A stretch of 38,171 nucleotides of DNA from a virus. The stretch covers positions 1-38,171 of the IMG/VR virus record IMGVR_UViG_3300031857_000542. One strand, given 5' to 3'. Made by a program: the position numbers and the translations under genes. Under the pieces are notes generated by a model. The model was not told where the DNA came from, searched no databases, and saw nothing but the letters and a program-made list of their open reading frames with translations. Positions 7,179 to 16,479 of this stretch are shown piece after piece; within the stretch, counting starts at the first letter, position 1, and each line of letters opens with the position of its first letter.

Positions 7179-9557
7179 TTATTCTTTTTTTATAATTCTA
7201 TGCTGTGCTTCGATTGTAGTTTTCCAACCTTCTGGAGAAACATTATGTTTTGTATTTGTTATTTGAAATACTCCGGTTTGATTATAAATTTCAGGAACAC
7301 CATCTATTTCAAAATATTCACCACAACTTATACCAGATATACCATCTATTTCAATTGTAATATCTATCGGTGCCAATGTACTTTTTGGTTGTATTGTTGC
7401 GTGTAATTTTCCTCTACAAAAATCATCATCTTTGTATATTAAAGTGATGTTTCCACCTTCTTTTTTAAACTTCGTAGATTTTGTTTTTATTATTTCTGAT
7501 AGATTTTCTGCTTCGTTATCTTTTTTTTCTTCATTTGGGTTTACGGCATCTTTTGGTTTTTGTGTTACTTCTTTCCAAGTTTCATTTATTGCTTCATAAT
7601 CTATCTGATTGATTGAATAAAACCCATCGGCATTTGTGTATAATGAAAAATCCACACTTTTGTATGCCGATGCTGGTAATTTTAAATTTTTTATTTCATC
7701 TTTTGGAGTTTTTTTAATAGCAGCCATTAATGCATTTTGTGAATTAAAAACCGTTCTACCTGCCACCAAATCACTCAATTCAAAATTAAAAGAAAAACTT
7801 CTTACATTTGAATTAATCGTACCTGATTTAAATCTATAAATGCTATTCTTCTTTATACTTCCACCAAACATACCGGCCCTAACATCAAATAATGTTGCAC
7901 CCTCACCCAAACTACCATCTTTTATATTACCATATGTTAAGGTATAAAATCCATATCCTGATTGGTTTATCAAATCTAATAATTTAAATAAAAATTCTCT
8001 TCTTGTTCCTGATTTTTGCCATATCTCTACAACCTTAATATAATTAACAAAAATATTTGCAGCATTTCCTAATAACATATCTTTGTTATCTTCCGATGGT
8101 TTTGGAATTGGTGTTCCTTCTGATGTCCATAAATCGTTTATAGGAACGGTCCCATCCATTAATCTTAATTGTAATGCGTTGTTTCCAGAACCTATACTTC
8201 CATCAATTGTTTTATCTGTTGAAAAAGATATCTCTGTTGATTCTTTTTTAGTTACTATAATATTTGGTAATGTTTTGTTTGGAAATATTATATCTTCGCT
8301 CGATGAGATGATACTTTTATGATAAAATATTGGTAAACATTGAATTGGTTTTTTTCCTTCTTTATCTTTATAGTATTCTGGGATATCAAATCTAAATATT
8401 TTATTATCAACATTTCCACCAGTATCTATGATATAATTCATTAATATTTCAACAATAAAGTGAAATGAAATATATGGTTTATTTGATGTAGATGTATCCG
8501 ATTGCTTTTCATTTAATTTACCAAAATTAAATAAGTGATTTTTCCATTTATCCGATGGTGCCATTGATGGTCCTAATAATGGTAAATTCAAATCTGCTGA
8601 AATACTTTCTAAATATTGTTCATACGTTGGCGTTCCTTTTACACTTGTTCCTAACGTTTTTGAGTTTTGTCCTCCTTTGTTAGTTAATGGAATTGCTAAT
8701 GTCATTTGATTCCCTTGTGATATATCAAGATTAATTGTATATACCCCATTTTCATCAACTTCAAAATTAAAATTTATTACTTTACCGGCTACCAAATCGT
8801 ATGTGCCTAACGTTCTTCTAATTTTTAATAAGTATTCAGATAAAGAATCTGTAGTTGTTCTGTAATAATCTTTAAAGGTTTTTACAAATTTTTCGTAATC
8901 AGTTTTGTCAATTAATGCATCTGCAATCCTATTAAAATATTTTCCACCCTTTCCACCCGGTCCGTCTCCATCAATTTTTCCACTTCTTAAAATTCTATCA
9001 AATTGTGGAATTTCATTATTTTGACTTTTATCTCTAATATCCGTTCTCCTATCTATCGAATTATCACCATATTCTACCAATAAATTCATTCCAGGTTTTA
9101 AGAAAAAAATTTCAAACATTTCCAATTGCTTTAAAGTAAAGCATTTTATTGTAAGTTTGGCCGTTTTTAATGTGTTATTTGCTCCATCGGTATCAATATC
9201 TAATCCCTCAATGATTGGTGGTGAAACTCTTCTGTTTGTTTCACCTTCTATTTCAATTTTTTTACCCTTTAAATCATATCCTAAAGATGTTGCTTTTTTT
9301 TCATACAACATATCCGTATTAGAATGATTTGTTATTACACATCCATGATAAGTTGCAGGTGTTTTCGAACCTAATATATCTTTTAATTTTTGTGCTTTCA
9401 GTTCTGGAGAAGATTCTACCGTTGATTTTACTACTTTTGCACCACTTGTAAGCACAATAAATGGAGAAGAAAGATGTTTTAAATTTTTACTAATTTCTCT
9501 TTCTTCAAATACTTCTTTTATCCAAGGTTTTAAAGGTGCTAAATACGGAAATCCCAT
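7179..9557 (-). CDS. Large baseplate hub-like structural protein, 792 aa
   Basis: The N-terminal third has LTIKCFTLKQLEMFEIFFLKPG followed by MNLLVEYGD (about residues 133-163), a pattern of large tail-hub proteins. The C-terminus reads ITIEIDGISGISCGEYFEIDG and then GVFQITNTKHNVSPEGWKTTIEA. The closing strand-turn 'HxVxxxGWxTTI' is characteristic of hub proteins of the T4 gp27 / P2 gpD / VgrG class, where the last barrel contacts the tube. About twice the length of T4 gp27 (391 aa), so extra domains are present in the middle. It follows the LysM-type gene with a 5-base gap. The exact equivalent (hub or wedge) is uncertain. Confidence 0.65.
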   Translation of the reverse strand: MGFPYLAPLKPWIKEVFEEREISKNLKHLSSPFIVLTSGAKVVKSTVESSPELKAQKLKDILGSKTPATYHGCVITNHSNTDMLYEKKATSLGYDLKGKKIEIEGETNRRVSPPIIEGLDIDTDGANNTLKTAKLTIKCFTLKQLEMFEIFFLKPGMNLLVEYGDNSIDRRTDIRDKSQNNEIPQFDRILRSGKIDGDGPGGKGGKYFNRIADALIDKTDYEKFVKTFKDYYRTTTDSLSEYLLKIRRTLGTYDLVAGKVINFNFEVDENGVYTINLDISQGNQMTLAIPLTNKGGQNSKTLGTSVKGTPTYEQYLESISADLNLPLLGPSMAPSDKWKNHLFNFGKLNEKQSDTSTSNKPYISFHFIVEILMNYIIDTGGNVDNKIFRFDIPEYYKDKEGKKPIQCLPIFYHKSIISSSEDIIFPNKTLPNIIVTKKESTEISFSTDKTIDGSIGSGNNALQLRLMDGTVPINDLWTSEGTPIPKPSEDNKDMLLGNAANIFVNYIKVVEIWQKSGTRREFLFKLLDLINQSGYGFYTLTYGNIKDGSLGEGATLFDVRAGMFGGSIKKNSIYRFKSGTINSNVRSFSFNFELSDLVAGRTVFNSQNALMAAIKKTPKDEIKNLKLPASAYKSVDFSLYTNADGFYSINQIDYEAINETWKEVTQKPKDAVNPNEEKKDNEAENLSEIIKTKSTKFKKEGGNITLIYKDDDFCRGKLHATIQPKSTLAPIDITIEIDGISGISCGEYFEIDGVPEIYNQTGVFQITNTKHNVSPEGWKTTIEAQHRIIKKE

Positions 9558-9562
9558 ATAAC

Positions 9563-9862
9563 TTATTTATTTAATTTTTGCAAATCGTTTAATATTTTAG
9601 ATACATTTGAAGGAATTCTTAATTGGATGCCTGGCTCTACATAAAAATTTGCATCATTTATATTATTTGCAGTTGCTATAATCCACCACATAGATGCATT
9701 TTTATAATATTTTTCTGCTAATATATCTAATCTATCTCCCTGTTCGGCTATAATGTATATATCGTTATCGTTTGGTAGAACTTTTGGATATATGGTTGTT
9801 TGCATAAATCTTTTTTTGTTTTTACCTTCCTTTGTATCTGTATAAATGTACCTATTTGCCAT
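9563..9862 (-). CDS. LysM-domain baseplate protein (T4 gp53 / P2 gpX type), 99 aa
   Basis: Residues about 34-85 form a LysM-like module: DIYIIAEQGDRLDILAEKYY, then MWWIIATANN, ending in VEPGIQLRIP. The two tryptophans and the final GxxLRIP strand are typical of the LysM-like proteins linking hub and tube in contractile tails. T4 gp53 (196 aa) has a larger N-terminus; this one is nearer the minimal gpX type. It lies between the tube-initiator-like and hub-like genes, with gaps of 3 and 5 bases, which fits assembly of the baseplate centre. Confidence 0.8.
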   Translation of the reverse strand: MANRYIYTDTKEGKNKKRFMQTTIYPKVLPNDNDIYIIAEQGDRLDILAEKYYKNASMWWIIATANNINDANFYVEPGIQLRIPSNVSKILNDLQKLNK

Positions 9863-9865
9863 TTT

Positions 9866-11245
9866 TTATATTTTGGTAAATAATTTAAAATTTTCTGCTA
9901 AATATTTTTTTACTTCTTTCTTTTTTTCAAAATCAATGGTTGATGCTGTTTTTATACCATTACCATCAAAATTGTAATTAAATCTTTTATCTTTTATAAT
10001 TGGATTTTCAATCACTTTCATACCAAAACTCACATTTATTACCGTTGGATATGGTTTATCATTTGAATCTTCCTCAAAATCATTAAGTGCCCAAGTTGTA
10101 TTATCATCTATACTAACTGATAATGTATCCATTATTCCAAACATATTTTTATAGTATCCATCTATTGTTAAATAAATAAGATTTGGACTAAATGCTATTT
10201 GTGATGTTTTACTATCGGCGTATGTCATTTCCGAAATCATATCATATGGAAACATTAATTCTTTTAAAGAATTTATTTTTGTAATCATTGTAACTTTTTC
10301 CGTTTCATTTGTATAATATAACTTTAATTCAAATTTTATACTTCTTTCTACACCGGTAAATCTATATGTGTTAAACGGTGAACCCACATATTTAAAATTT
10401 TGTACTTCATTTGAAAAATCTTCAGATAATCCACTTATACTACCAGGTAAAAGTATATTATAATCTTTTCCATATGGTTTAATGACAACACTTACTATTC
10501 CGGCTTTATTATTATCTTTTTTCCAATCTTCTAATTTACTATCATATACAATTACAGTAGAATTAATTGAATCATTTGCTGTATCATATGTTTTTGTTAT
10601 ATCTCTTTCTGTTATTCCGGTTTGTGCCAATTCTTCGGGTCTAGTTTTACCCGTATTTGGTGCCGAATCCGTACCATATACTGGTTCGTATTTACTAAAT
10701 ATATAATCTTCATTTCTTAATTTAGAACTTTCCAAATCCTGTGCTGTCCATTGTGGACCATAAGATTTACCAGCATCTGGTTTTTTGAATTTTAATTTTT
10801 CTTTTAATTTATTAATTCCTTTTTTACTACCAAACGTATTTATTGCGCCTGCTGCCAAAGCAGCTGCGGCTCCTAACGGTGAACTTCCTCCTGATTTAAT
10901 TTGTCCAAATATTGAACCAGGCGCAGGTGATTGTTTTATATAATATTTTTCTCCCTTTTCAACTGAATCTCTTAATAAGGCCTGTGTTACGGCAGGTAAA
11001 GTTACCGGTTTTGTTCGTATTCCTTTTGGTTTTCTAAAAATTGTATCTGAAACTCTGTTTGGATTACCCCCAAATGCTCCACCGATTTGGTTTCCAATAA
11101 GGTCTGCCAATCCATCAGGAGAAGATGTAAGTAATGCAGCACCTCTTGGTGCATTTATAATACCTCTGGATTCAATTAAAATTGTACCTGATAATCCATA
11201 AAGGTCTTTTTTTTGACTTTTAAAAAGGTCTCTAATTGTTGCCAT
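9866..11245 (-). CDS. Baseplate / tail-tube-initiator-like structural protein, 459 aa
   Basis: The N-terminal ~180 residues are Gly/Ala/Lys-rich and partly flexible (SSPLGAAAALAAGAI, about 120-134). The C-terminal half is beta-rich: FTGVERSIKFELKLYY, SLKELMFPYD, LIYLTIDGYYKNMFGIMDTLSVSID and YPTVINVSFGMKVIENP. This alternation resembles tail-tube-fold proteins that cap or start the tube, such as T4 gp48/gp54 or LysM-linked myovirus baseplate proteins. Position directly after the tape measure and before the LysM gene supports this. The family is not certain. The motif ATATTTATA is 19-27 bases upstream. Confidence 0.6.
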   Translation of the reverse strand: MATIRDLFKSQKKDLYGLSGTILIESRGIINAPRGAALLTSSPDGLADLIGNQIGGAFGGNPNRVSDTIFRKPKGIRTKPVTLPAVTQALLRDSVEKGEKYYIKQSPAPGSIFGQIKSGGSSPLGAAAALAAGAINTFGSKKGINKLKEKLKFKKPDAGKSYGPQWTAQDLESSKLRNEDYIFSKYEPVYGTDSAPNTGKTRPEELAQTGITERDITKTYDTANDSINSTVIVYDSKLEDWKKDNNKAGIVSVVIKPYGKDYNILLPGSISGLSEDFSNEVQNFKYVGSPFNTYRFTGVERSIKFELKLYYTNETEKVTMITKINSLKELMFPYDMISEMTYADSKTSQIAFSPNLIYLTIDGYYKNMFGIMDTLSVSIDDNTTWALNDFEEDSNDKPYPTVINVSFGMKVIENPIIKDKRFNYNFDGNGIKTASTIDFEKKKEVKKYLAENFKLFTKI

Positions 11246-11263
11246 TTATAGTTTTGTATTTAC

Positions 11264-11272
11264 TATAAATAT
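11264..11272 (-). promoter_or_regulatory. Candidate late promoter motif ATATTTATA
   Basis: Exact copy, 19-27 bases upstream of the 459-aa baseplate-like gene, in the 59-base gap after the tape measure. Confidence 0.5.
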
Positions 11273-11304
11273 TCTAATAAGAAAATTGTGTTAATGTTTT
11301 TTAT

Positions 11305-14300
11305 TTAGTTTACCTTGTGAGGGCCATCACCATTACCACCGCCTGTTAAATCATTATTTGAATTAACTTTGTTTATTGTTTTTGATACTTTTTGTCCATC
11401 TAATAATATTGTAACTTGTCCACCTTCGTTACTATATGCTGCGGTCATAACTTTTAGTAAATCATTAAGTTGTTGTTGCATTGTTGTATCTTGCGTTGGT
11501 AATCCTTTTGCATTAGTAATTGCTTTTGTTTGCAATTGTATTGCTTGAGTTTGTTTTAGAGAGTCCGCTTTAGCTTGGTCAATAAATCCTTCAGTTTTAC
11601 TATTTGTAGGTCCGAATATTTTTTGCAATTGAACGCCCATCAACATTCCAGTTAATCCTCCTGCTAATGCAGAACCTTTAGTAGATGTTCCTGTTGCTCC
11701 AGGTGTTGCTGCCTTTACACCACCACCTGCGGGTGCTGGTGTTGATTTCGGTGCACCTCCCCCACCGGAAGGTGCTGCAGTTGGTGCAGCTGCGGATTTT
11801 ACTGCCTGCGATGTTCCAACTATTGCTGTTGCTTTGGATGTTGTTCCGGCTGCTGTTGGTGCGGATGCTGCTCCACCTCCACCACCTTCTGCTTTGGGTA
11901 CTGCAGAACCTGGTTTACCAAACAATCCTAAAGTATCAACTAAAAATTCACCCAAAAATGTTGGAATGCCTGGGAATAAATCTCCTAACCATCCAAACAC
12001 CGTAGAGCCAAATGTACTTCCTAACATCGCACCAATAGGTCCAAGAAAAGAACCACCAATTGCACCACCTAATATAGAACCAACCAAACTCATTACACTT
12101 CCACCCACATTTTTATACAAATCAGGTAGTGGGCCTTCATTCATAGTTACCAATGCGGAAAGGTCTTTATACATACTAAATCCGCCCAGTGCACTTCCCA
12201 ATGGTCCTGCTACTTTTCCTGCAACCGAACCTAATATTTTTCCTACACCACCTGCTCCACTTACTACTTTGCCCAAAAACTTTTTAGGATTTAGTTTTTC
12301 CCACCAACTCATTTTAGGTGCCGCAATTGGTGCTGCGGCCGGTATCTTTGGTGCGGGTGGCATTGCAGGTGCCGGTGGTGCTGCTGGTGCTGCAATTTTA
12401 GGTGCACCTCCGCCTGTTGGTGCTTTTGGAGCACCTGTTGGTGGTTTTGGTGCTGCTGCAGCAGGGCCTGATGGTGCACCACCTGCAGGTGCTGTTTTAA
12501 CTTGCTGTAATGCCTGTTGAGATGTCATTCCAGGATTTGCAGCTTTTAATTGTGCAACTTGCTGTGCTTTTGTTACAGGTGCTGCAGGTGTTGATGGTGC
12601 TGCAGGTCTTGGTGCTGCATTTGCCATTGCAGCCGTTCTTCTTTGTGCGGAACTTTGTGGTGTTGTTTTTGATTTATTTGTTCTCGTCTTTGTTCTACCA
12701 CCCTTTTTACCCTTTCTACCAGGTACCATACTCATTAAATCACCCAATGCATTTGCTCCGCCTGAAGCGCCAAATGCAAGTAATGCTGGAATTAATTCAA
12801 AGAGAATTGTATTACCTAAATTTGCTAACTCTTTTTGAAGTTCTAATTCTTGTAACTTTCGAGACATGGTTATTTCATTCTCTAACTGTGCTCTACTTAA
12901 ATTTTGCTGTATTTCAAAATCTTCTCTTTTCTTTTTAATATCATCTTCAAACGCCTCTCTATCCATTTTTAGCTGTTCTTCAAATTGTCTTTGGGCCGTT
13001 GCTTGCTCTAATGCAAATTTCTTATTATCTAAAGTTATTTGTCTAGTTGTTTCAGCTGCTAAAAGGTGTTTGTTTGCCGCATGAATACTAGCTTTATCTA
13101 TTTTAGTTGCTGCACTATCCAATGCTTCTGCATCTTTCCCTTTACCTTTTCCAATTTTTGATAAATCGGATATATCCATTCCTGTTGCCTGCTGTAATGC
13201 TTGCTTTTGGAACATATCCATTTGGTTAGGGTCAAGTCCTTGAGCTTTCAATGCTTCCATTGCTCCAGTTGTATCACCTTCTGCAAACTTCATTCGGACT
13301 TCTGAAAGGTCAACTTGCTTACCTAATAATGCGGATAACTGCATTTCTGATTTTATACTATCTTTGTAGTTTAAAACCATATTCTGTCCGGCTTTAGCTA
13401 TTTTTGAGAATGATACACCCAATGATGTCGCATATCCAACTTGTTTTGCCAATGCTTTACCACTACTAATATTCATTTCTAATGCAATCTCACTTGCACT
13501 AGCCATTTCTTTCATTACTGCACCTGGATTAAGGTCTAATTGTTCTGCCATAGCCTTAACACCTTGCATCATATTTGCAGCTGTTCCGGCTGAAACACCA
13601 TCCATTAATTTAAATGATTCAGTAATATTTCCCGCTTCTTCCGCACCAATACCTGCAAATTTTGCAAATACTGCCATATCAGTTCCAAGTTTGGCTGATT
13701 CTTTTCCACCAACACCCATTGATTGTGCAATTGATACCGATGCGTTTGCTATTGCATCTGCACTTATTCCGGCATTTTGTAATTGATTTGCTGCATATCC
13801 TATGCTTGGTAATGCTTTACCAAAATAAGCCATACTTGCTTCACTCTTAAATGTCATTTCTGCTTCCTTCTGCTTATTGGCCATATTAATACCATGCATA
13901 GTAGCTGACATTCTTTGTTGTCTTGCAAAATCTTTTTTAGCGTATTTTTGGTCTACATCGAAACTTTGTTTGGAAAATTCAATATCCGTTTCGAAATTCA
14001 TTTTTGCCAAAGGTCTTTGATATTCATCAAAGTTTTTCCTTTTGAAATCATTCTCAATATCCAAACGGTCTTTTATACCAGGTATTGCTTTCTTAGCTAA
14101 TCCTTTTTCATTTAAAAGTTTACCTGCAGTTGCTGCTAGTCCTGCTAAAGCTGCTGAAAATCCTACTTTTCCTATTTTACTAAATACATCTAATAGTTCT
14201 TTAGCCATAGGCACAGTGCTTCCTATTTGACCTTTTATTTCATCAAAACCACTTTTGATATCAGCGGTTCTTTTATTAACTTTTTCTATTTGTTTACCGA

Positions 14301-15051
14301 AATCTTCTCCACTTTTTACTGCACCATCTATTGCTACTTTTATAGCTTTACCTTGTTGTGATGTAAACTCCATGGATTCTCCAATGCTAACAAATGTTTT
14401 TTTCAATCTCTTCATTGCTTCTGCTGCAGCTTCAGCACTCATTTCTTGTTCAGCAACTGCCCTTTGAATATCTGCAACACCCTTTTGATAATCGGTTTGT
14501 GCTTTTTTAAACTTCTGTATATTAGCAAGTTCTTTATCTGTAATATCTCCCCTTTTGGATAATATACTATTTATTACATCCAATTGCTGTTCTTGTGCAG
14601 CAAACCCTTCCGTAAATTGTTGATTTAATTTTTTATTTTTTTCAAGAGCTTTACCTAAATCATCTAACGATTTATTAACTTGATAGTTTTGTTTTAATTG
14701 TCTTTTTGTACTTTCAAACAATTTTTCGGATTCTTCTAAAAGTCTTTTTTGCTTTTTTTCATTAGCTTCAATTAAACTCCCCTGCTCTTTTAACTTTTTA
14801 TTAATATCAGTAAGTTCTTTTGTCTTTTCTTCTAATATTTTTAAATCATCTTCCTGTTGTTGTGATAAGGCTTTACCTTGTTTTTCAAACTTTGCTCTTT
14901 CTGCATACAATAACTTTAGCTGCGCAAGTTCATTTTTAAGTTGTTGACGTTTTTCGTCTGCTAATTGGGCATTAATCGCACGTTCCTCTTCAAGTCTTTT
15001 TTTTACTTCCTGTAATCGTGCTATCTCCTTTTCAGTATCTCTTGTCGCCAT
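11305..15051 (-). CDS. Tail tape measure protein, 1248 aa
   Basis: The protein sets tail length and is threaded inside the tube. Residues 1-~250 are highly charged coiled coil (Glu/Lys/Gln-rich). About 290-320 is a short hydrophobic Ala/Gly segment. About 330-780 is long helical sequence rich in Ala, Met and Lys, including a Lys/Glu/Gln coiled coil near 690-760. Residues ~797-917 are an Ala/Pro/Lys linker, and ~940-1043 form a strongly hydrophobic Gly/Leu/Phe region that could act on the host membrane. A second Ala/Gly/Pro linker lies at ~1050-1137. T4 gp29 is 590 aa; at about 1.5 angstrom per residue this one implies a tail near 190 nm. Location between tail chaperone and baseplate genes supports the call. 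Confidence 0.92.
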   Translation of the reverse strand: MATRDTEKEIARLQEVKKRLEEERAINAQLADEKRQQLKNELAQLKLLYAERAKFEKQGKALSQQQEDDLKILEEKTKELTDINKKLKEQGSLIEANEKKQKRLLEESEKLFESTKRQLKQNYQVNKSLDDLGKALEKNKKLNQQFTEGFAAQEQQLDVINSILSKRGDITDKELANIQKFKKAQTDYQKGVADIQRAVAEQEMSAEAAAEAMKRLKKTFVSIGESMEFTSQQGKAIKVAIDGAVKSGEDFGKQIEKVNKRTADIKSGFDEIKGQIGSTVPMAKELLDVFSKIGKVGFSAALAGLAATAGKLLNEKGLAKKAIPGIKDRLDIENDFKRKNFDEYQRPLAKMNFETDIEFSKQSFDVDQKYAKKDFARQQRMSATMHGINMANKQKEAEMTFKSEASMAYFGKALPSIGYAANQLQNAGISADAIANASVSIAQSMGVGGKESAKLGTDMAVFAKFAGIGAEEAGNITESFKLMDGVSAGTAANMMQGVKAMAEQLDLNPGAVMKEMASASEIALEMNISSGKALAKQVGYATSLGVSFSKIAKAGQNMVLNYKDSIKSEMQLSALLGKQVDLSEVRMKFAEGDTTGAMEALKAQGLDPNQMDMFQKQALQQATGMDISDLSKIGKGKGKDAEALDSAATKIDKASIHAANKHLLAAETTRQITLDNKKFALEQATAQRQFEEQLKMDREAFEDDIKKKREDFEIQQNLSRAQLENEITMSRKLQELELQKELANLGNTILFELIPALLAFGASGGANALGDLMSMVPGRKGKKGGRTKTRTNKSKTTPQSSAQRRTAAMANAAPRPAAPSTPAAPVTKAQQVAQLKAANPGMTSQQALQQVKTAPAGGAPSGPAAAAPKPPTGAPKAPTGGGAPKIAAPAAPPAPAMPPAPKIPAAAPIAAPKMSWWEKLNPKKFLGKVVSGAGGVGKILGSVAGKVAGPLGSALGGFSMYKDLSALVTMNEGPLPDLYKNVGGSVMSLVGSILGGAIGGSFLGPIGAMLGSTFGSTVFGWLGDLFPGIPTFLGEFLVDTLGLFGKPGSAVPKAEGGGGGAASAPTAAGTTSKATAIVGTSQAVKSAAAPTAAPSGGGGAPKSTPAPAGGGVKAATPGATGTSTKGSALAGGLTGMLMGVQLQKIFGPTNSKTEGFIDQAKADSLKQTQAIQLQTKAITNAKGLPTQDTTMQQQLNDLLKVMTAAYSNEGGQVTILLDGQKVSKTINKVNSNNDLTGGGNGDGPHKVN

Positions 15052-15065
15052 CTATATTTGCGAAA

Positions 15066-15371
15066 TTATTTTTTAGAATATCTTCTATCCAAACATTCTT
15101 CAAGATACTTACTCATAACCCTATATACTTCAGTATCTTTTCTGTTTTTTGTAGGTACATCATAACCAAGTTTTTTTACTCTATTTATAGTATCCATATA
15201 ATTTCTATCCAATCTATCACTAAAATCACCAAATAATCCTGCAAGTTCATCATCATGCTTTGCTAATGTATTAATCCAAGTATCTTCTTTTTCATCTGCT
15301 TTTGCAGCAAAGAAAGAATTTACTAATTTTTTGAGAAATCCAATTTCATCTAATCTTATTTTTTTGGACAT
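15066..15371 (-). CDS. Small helical protein upstream of the tape measure, 101 aa
   Basis: Highly charged, predicted helical: IGFLKKLVNSFFAAKADEKED, LAGLFGDFSDRLDRNYMDTI, VYRVMSKYLEECLDRRY. No known family recognised. Genes in this position, between the tail-assembly chaperone and tape measure, often encode assembly factors or tail-tip components, so such a role is possible. Gap of 14 bases to the tape measure start; ATATTTATA lies 21-29 bases upstream. Confidence 0.75.
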   Translation of the reverse strand: MSKKIRLDEIGFLKKLVNSFFAAKADEKEDTWINTLAKHDDELAGLFGDFSDRLDRNYMDTINRVKKLGYDVPTKNRKDTEVYRVMSKYLEECLDRRYSKK

Positions 15372-15391
15372 GATTATACTTTTATATTTTA

Positions 15392-15400
15392 TATAAATAT
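15392..15400 (-). promoter_or_regulatory. Candidate late promoter motif ATATTTATA
   Basis: Exact copy, 21-29 bases upstream of the 101-aa gene and therefore positioned to drive it together with the tape measure. Confidence 0.5.
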
Positions 15401-15415
15401 AAACCTTTTTGATAA

Positions 15416-15709
15416 TTATCTTCTTCGTACTCTAGAAGATGATGTTGATTTTGATTTAGAAATTATTTTATCGTTTGCTTCCTTTTCTTTCTCCTTTGTT
15501 TCTATCAGTTTGTTCCAATAGAACTCTCTCAAACGTATGGGCATAAAATATACATCATGCCAATTAAAACTCCCGTTGGAGTAATATAGCATTTGAAATA
15601 TTTTATCGTGCAGTATTAGGGAATAATTATTCGGTAGGGTAAAAAAAGTCACTCCCAAAAGGTATAGGGAGCGCCTCCGTTTCGCCCGTATAAGGTGAAG
15701 TATATTCAA
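15416..15709 (-). CDS. Tail-assembly protein in an overlapping frame; start uncertain, possibly made by frameshift from the upstream gene
   Basis: The open frame begins inside the 3' end of the gp26-like gene. Its first ~18 residues (MNILHLIRAKRRRSLYLL) look like shadow sequence; the protein-like part starts near LPNNYSLILHDKIFQMLYYSNG (about residue 25 on). This is followed by FNWHDVYFMPIRLREFYW and a Lys/Glu then Ser/Arg-rich tail. No convincing start sits at that boundary. ATG 15592 would cut into the conserved part and lacks a Shine-Dalgarno; GTG 15652 is possible. The frame is +1 relative to the upstream gene and both run through a seven-T tract (15641-15647). A frameshifted fusion, as in G/GT tail chaperones, is therefore a real alternative. 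Confidence 0.6.
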   Translation of the reverse strand: MNILHLIRAKRRRSLYLLGVTFFTLPNNYSLILHDKIFQMLYYSNGSFNWHDVYFMPIRLREFYWNKLIETKEKEKEANDKIISKSKSTSSSRVRRR

Positions 15710-16442
15710 ATTTAAAATCCAAATCCGGAGTTACCGATGCTATATATTTTCTTAATTCTTTTGAATCTCTAGCTTGTAATCTATTTGATACGAAATTACT
15801 AATATAACCTACATCTCTGTTTCCATCAACCTCTACAAGAACTCGTCTGTATCTTGATGTAATTTCGTTACTTTGTTTCGTAAGTTTTTCTGATGCTTCA
15901 ACATCTTTATTAATTATGTTTTCATCACCATGTGTAAGTAATTTAAACTTTACAGGTATTTTACTATTTGGTAATGTAAAACTAAATTCATTTTTTCTAT
16001 TTAACAAAGAATAATCAATCTCTTTAATTTTAATAACTGAAAGGTCTACAGTCCAATCGATTTCATCATTATATTCCTTATCGGTAACTTTAATTTTATA
16101 TTCAGGACCATATGCTAACATTCTAGCAGCAATTAAAACTGCATTTTTATCACCCAATAAAAGGTCATCTACTTTAACACCTGGCTCAACCAAAATGGAT
16201 TCTAATAACTTTTCAATTACTAAATTCTTTTTAATAAGGTTTGGAGAAGTTAAAATATCTTCTTCTTTTGCTGTTAAAAGTTTAATAGTTACTTCACCTT
16301 TTGCTAATGGTGAATTTTCAGGATAACATAATCCTTTTGATGGTAAACTAATAATTTCAGTTGGAAAATCGTAAGTTTTTGTTTGAGTAGGATTTGTCTG
16401 CCCTAATCCTCTTGTAACCTGTTGTTCAATGCTTTGTTCCAT
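15627..16442 (-). CDS. T4 gp26-like baseplate / tail-assembly protein, 271 aa
   Basis: The signature 'ISLPSKGLCYPENSPLAKGE' (about 31-50), followed by VTIKLLTAKEEDILTSP, matches what I know of the 'T4 bacteriophage base plate protein' family (gp26-like). The protein is soluble, mixed alpha/beta, and ends in FGSDFFYPTE, a common type of ending for this family. T4 gp26 is a 208-aa hub assembly protein. Here the gene lies between tail tube and tape measure, the classic place of tail-assembly chaperones, so it may also serve that role. The last codons cross a seven-T tract that would allow slippage into the next frame. A terminator and a near-copy of the promoter motif lie upstream. Confidence 0.75.
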   Translation of the reverse strand: MEQSIEQQVTRGLGQTNPTQTKTYDFPTEIISLPSKGLCYPENSPLAKGEVTIKLLTAKEEDILTSPNLIKKNLVIEKLLESILVEPGVKVDDLLLGDKNAVLIAARMLAYGPEYKIKVTDKEYNDEIDWTVDLSVIKIKEIDYSLLNRKNEFSFTLPNSKIPVKFKLLTHGDENIINKDVEASEKLTKQSNEITSRYRRVLVEVDGNRDVGYISNFVSNRLQARDSKELRKYIASVTPDLDFKFEYTSPYTGETEALPIPFGSDFFYPTE

Positions 16443-16463
16443 AAATGTTATAACTTTGTTTAT

Positions 16464-16472
16464 TATATATAT
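16464..16472 (-). promoter_or_regulatory. Candidate promoter motif, one mismatch (ATATATATA)
   Basis: One-mismatch copy of the recurring motif, 22-30 bases upstream of the gp26-like gene and just beyond the tail-tube terminator. Confidence 0.35.
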
Positions 16473-16479
16473 CAGTTTT

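Noticed and set aside
11834-12520. 228-aa plus-strand frame rich in Pro/Ala opposite the tape measure
   Set aside because: Mirror of the Ala/Pro/Gly linkers of the tape measure; no start context, and all neighbouring genes run on the other strand.
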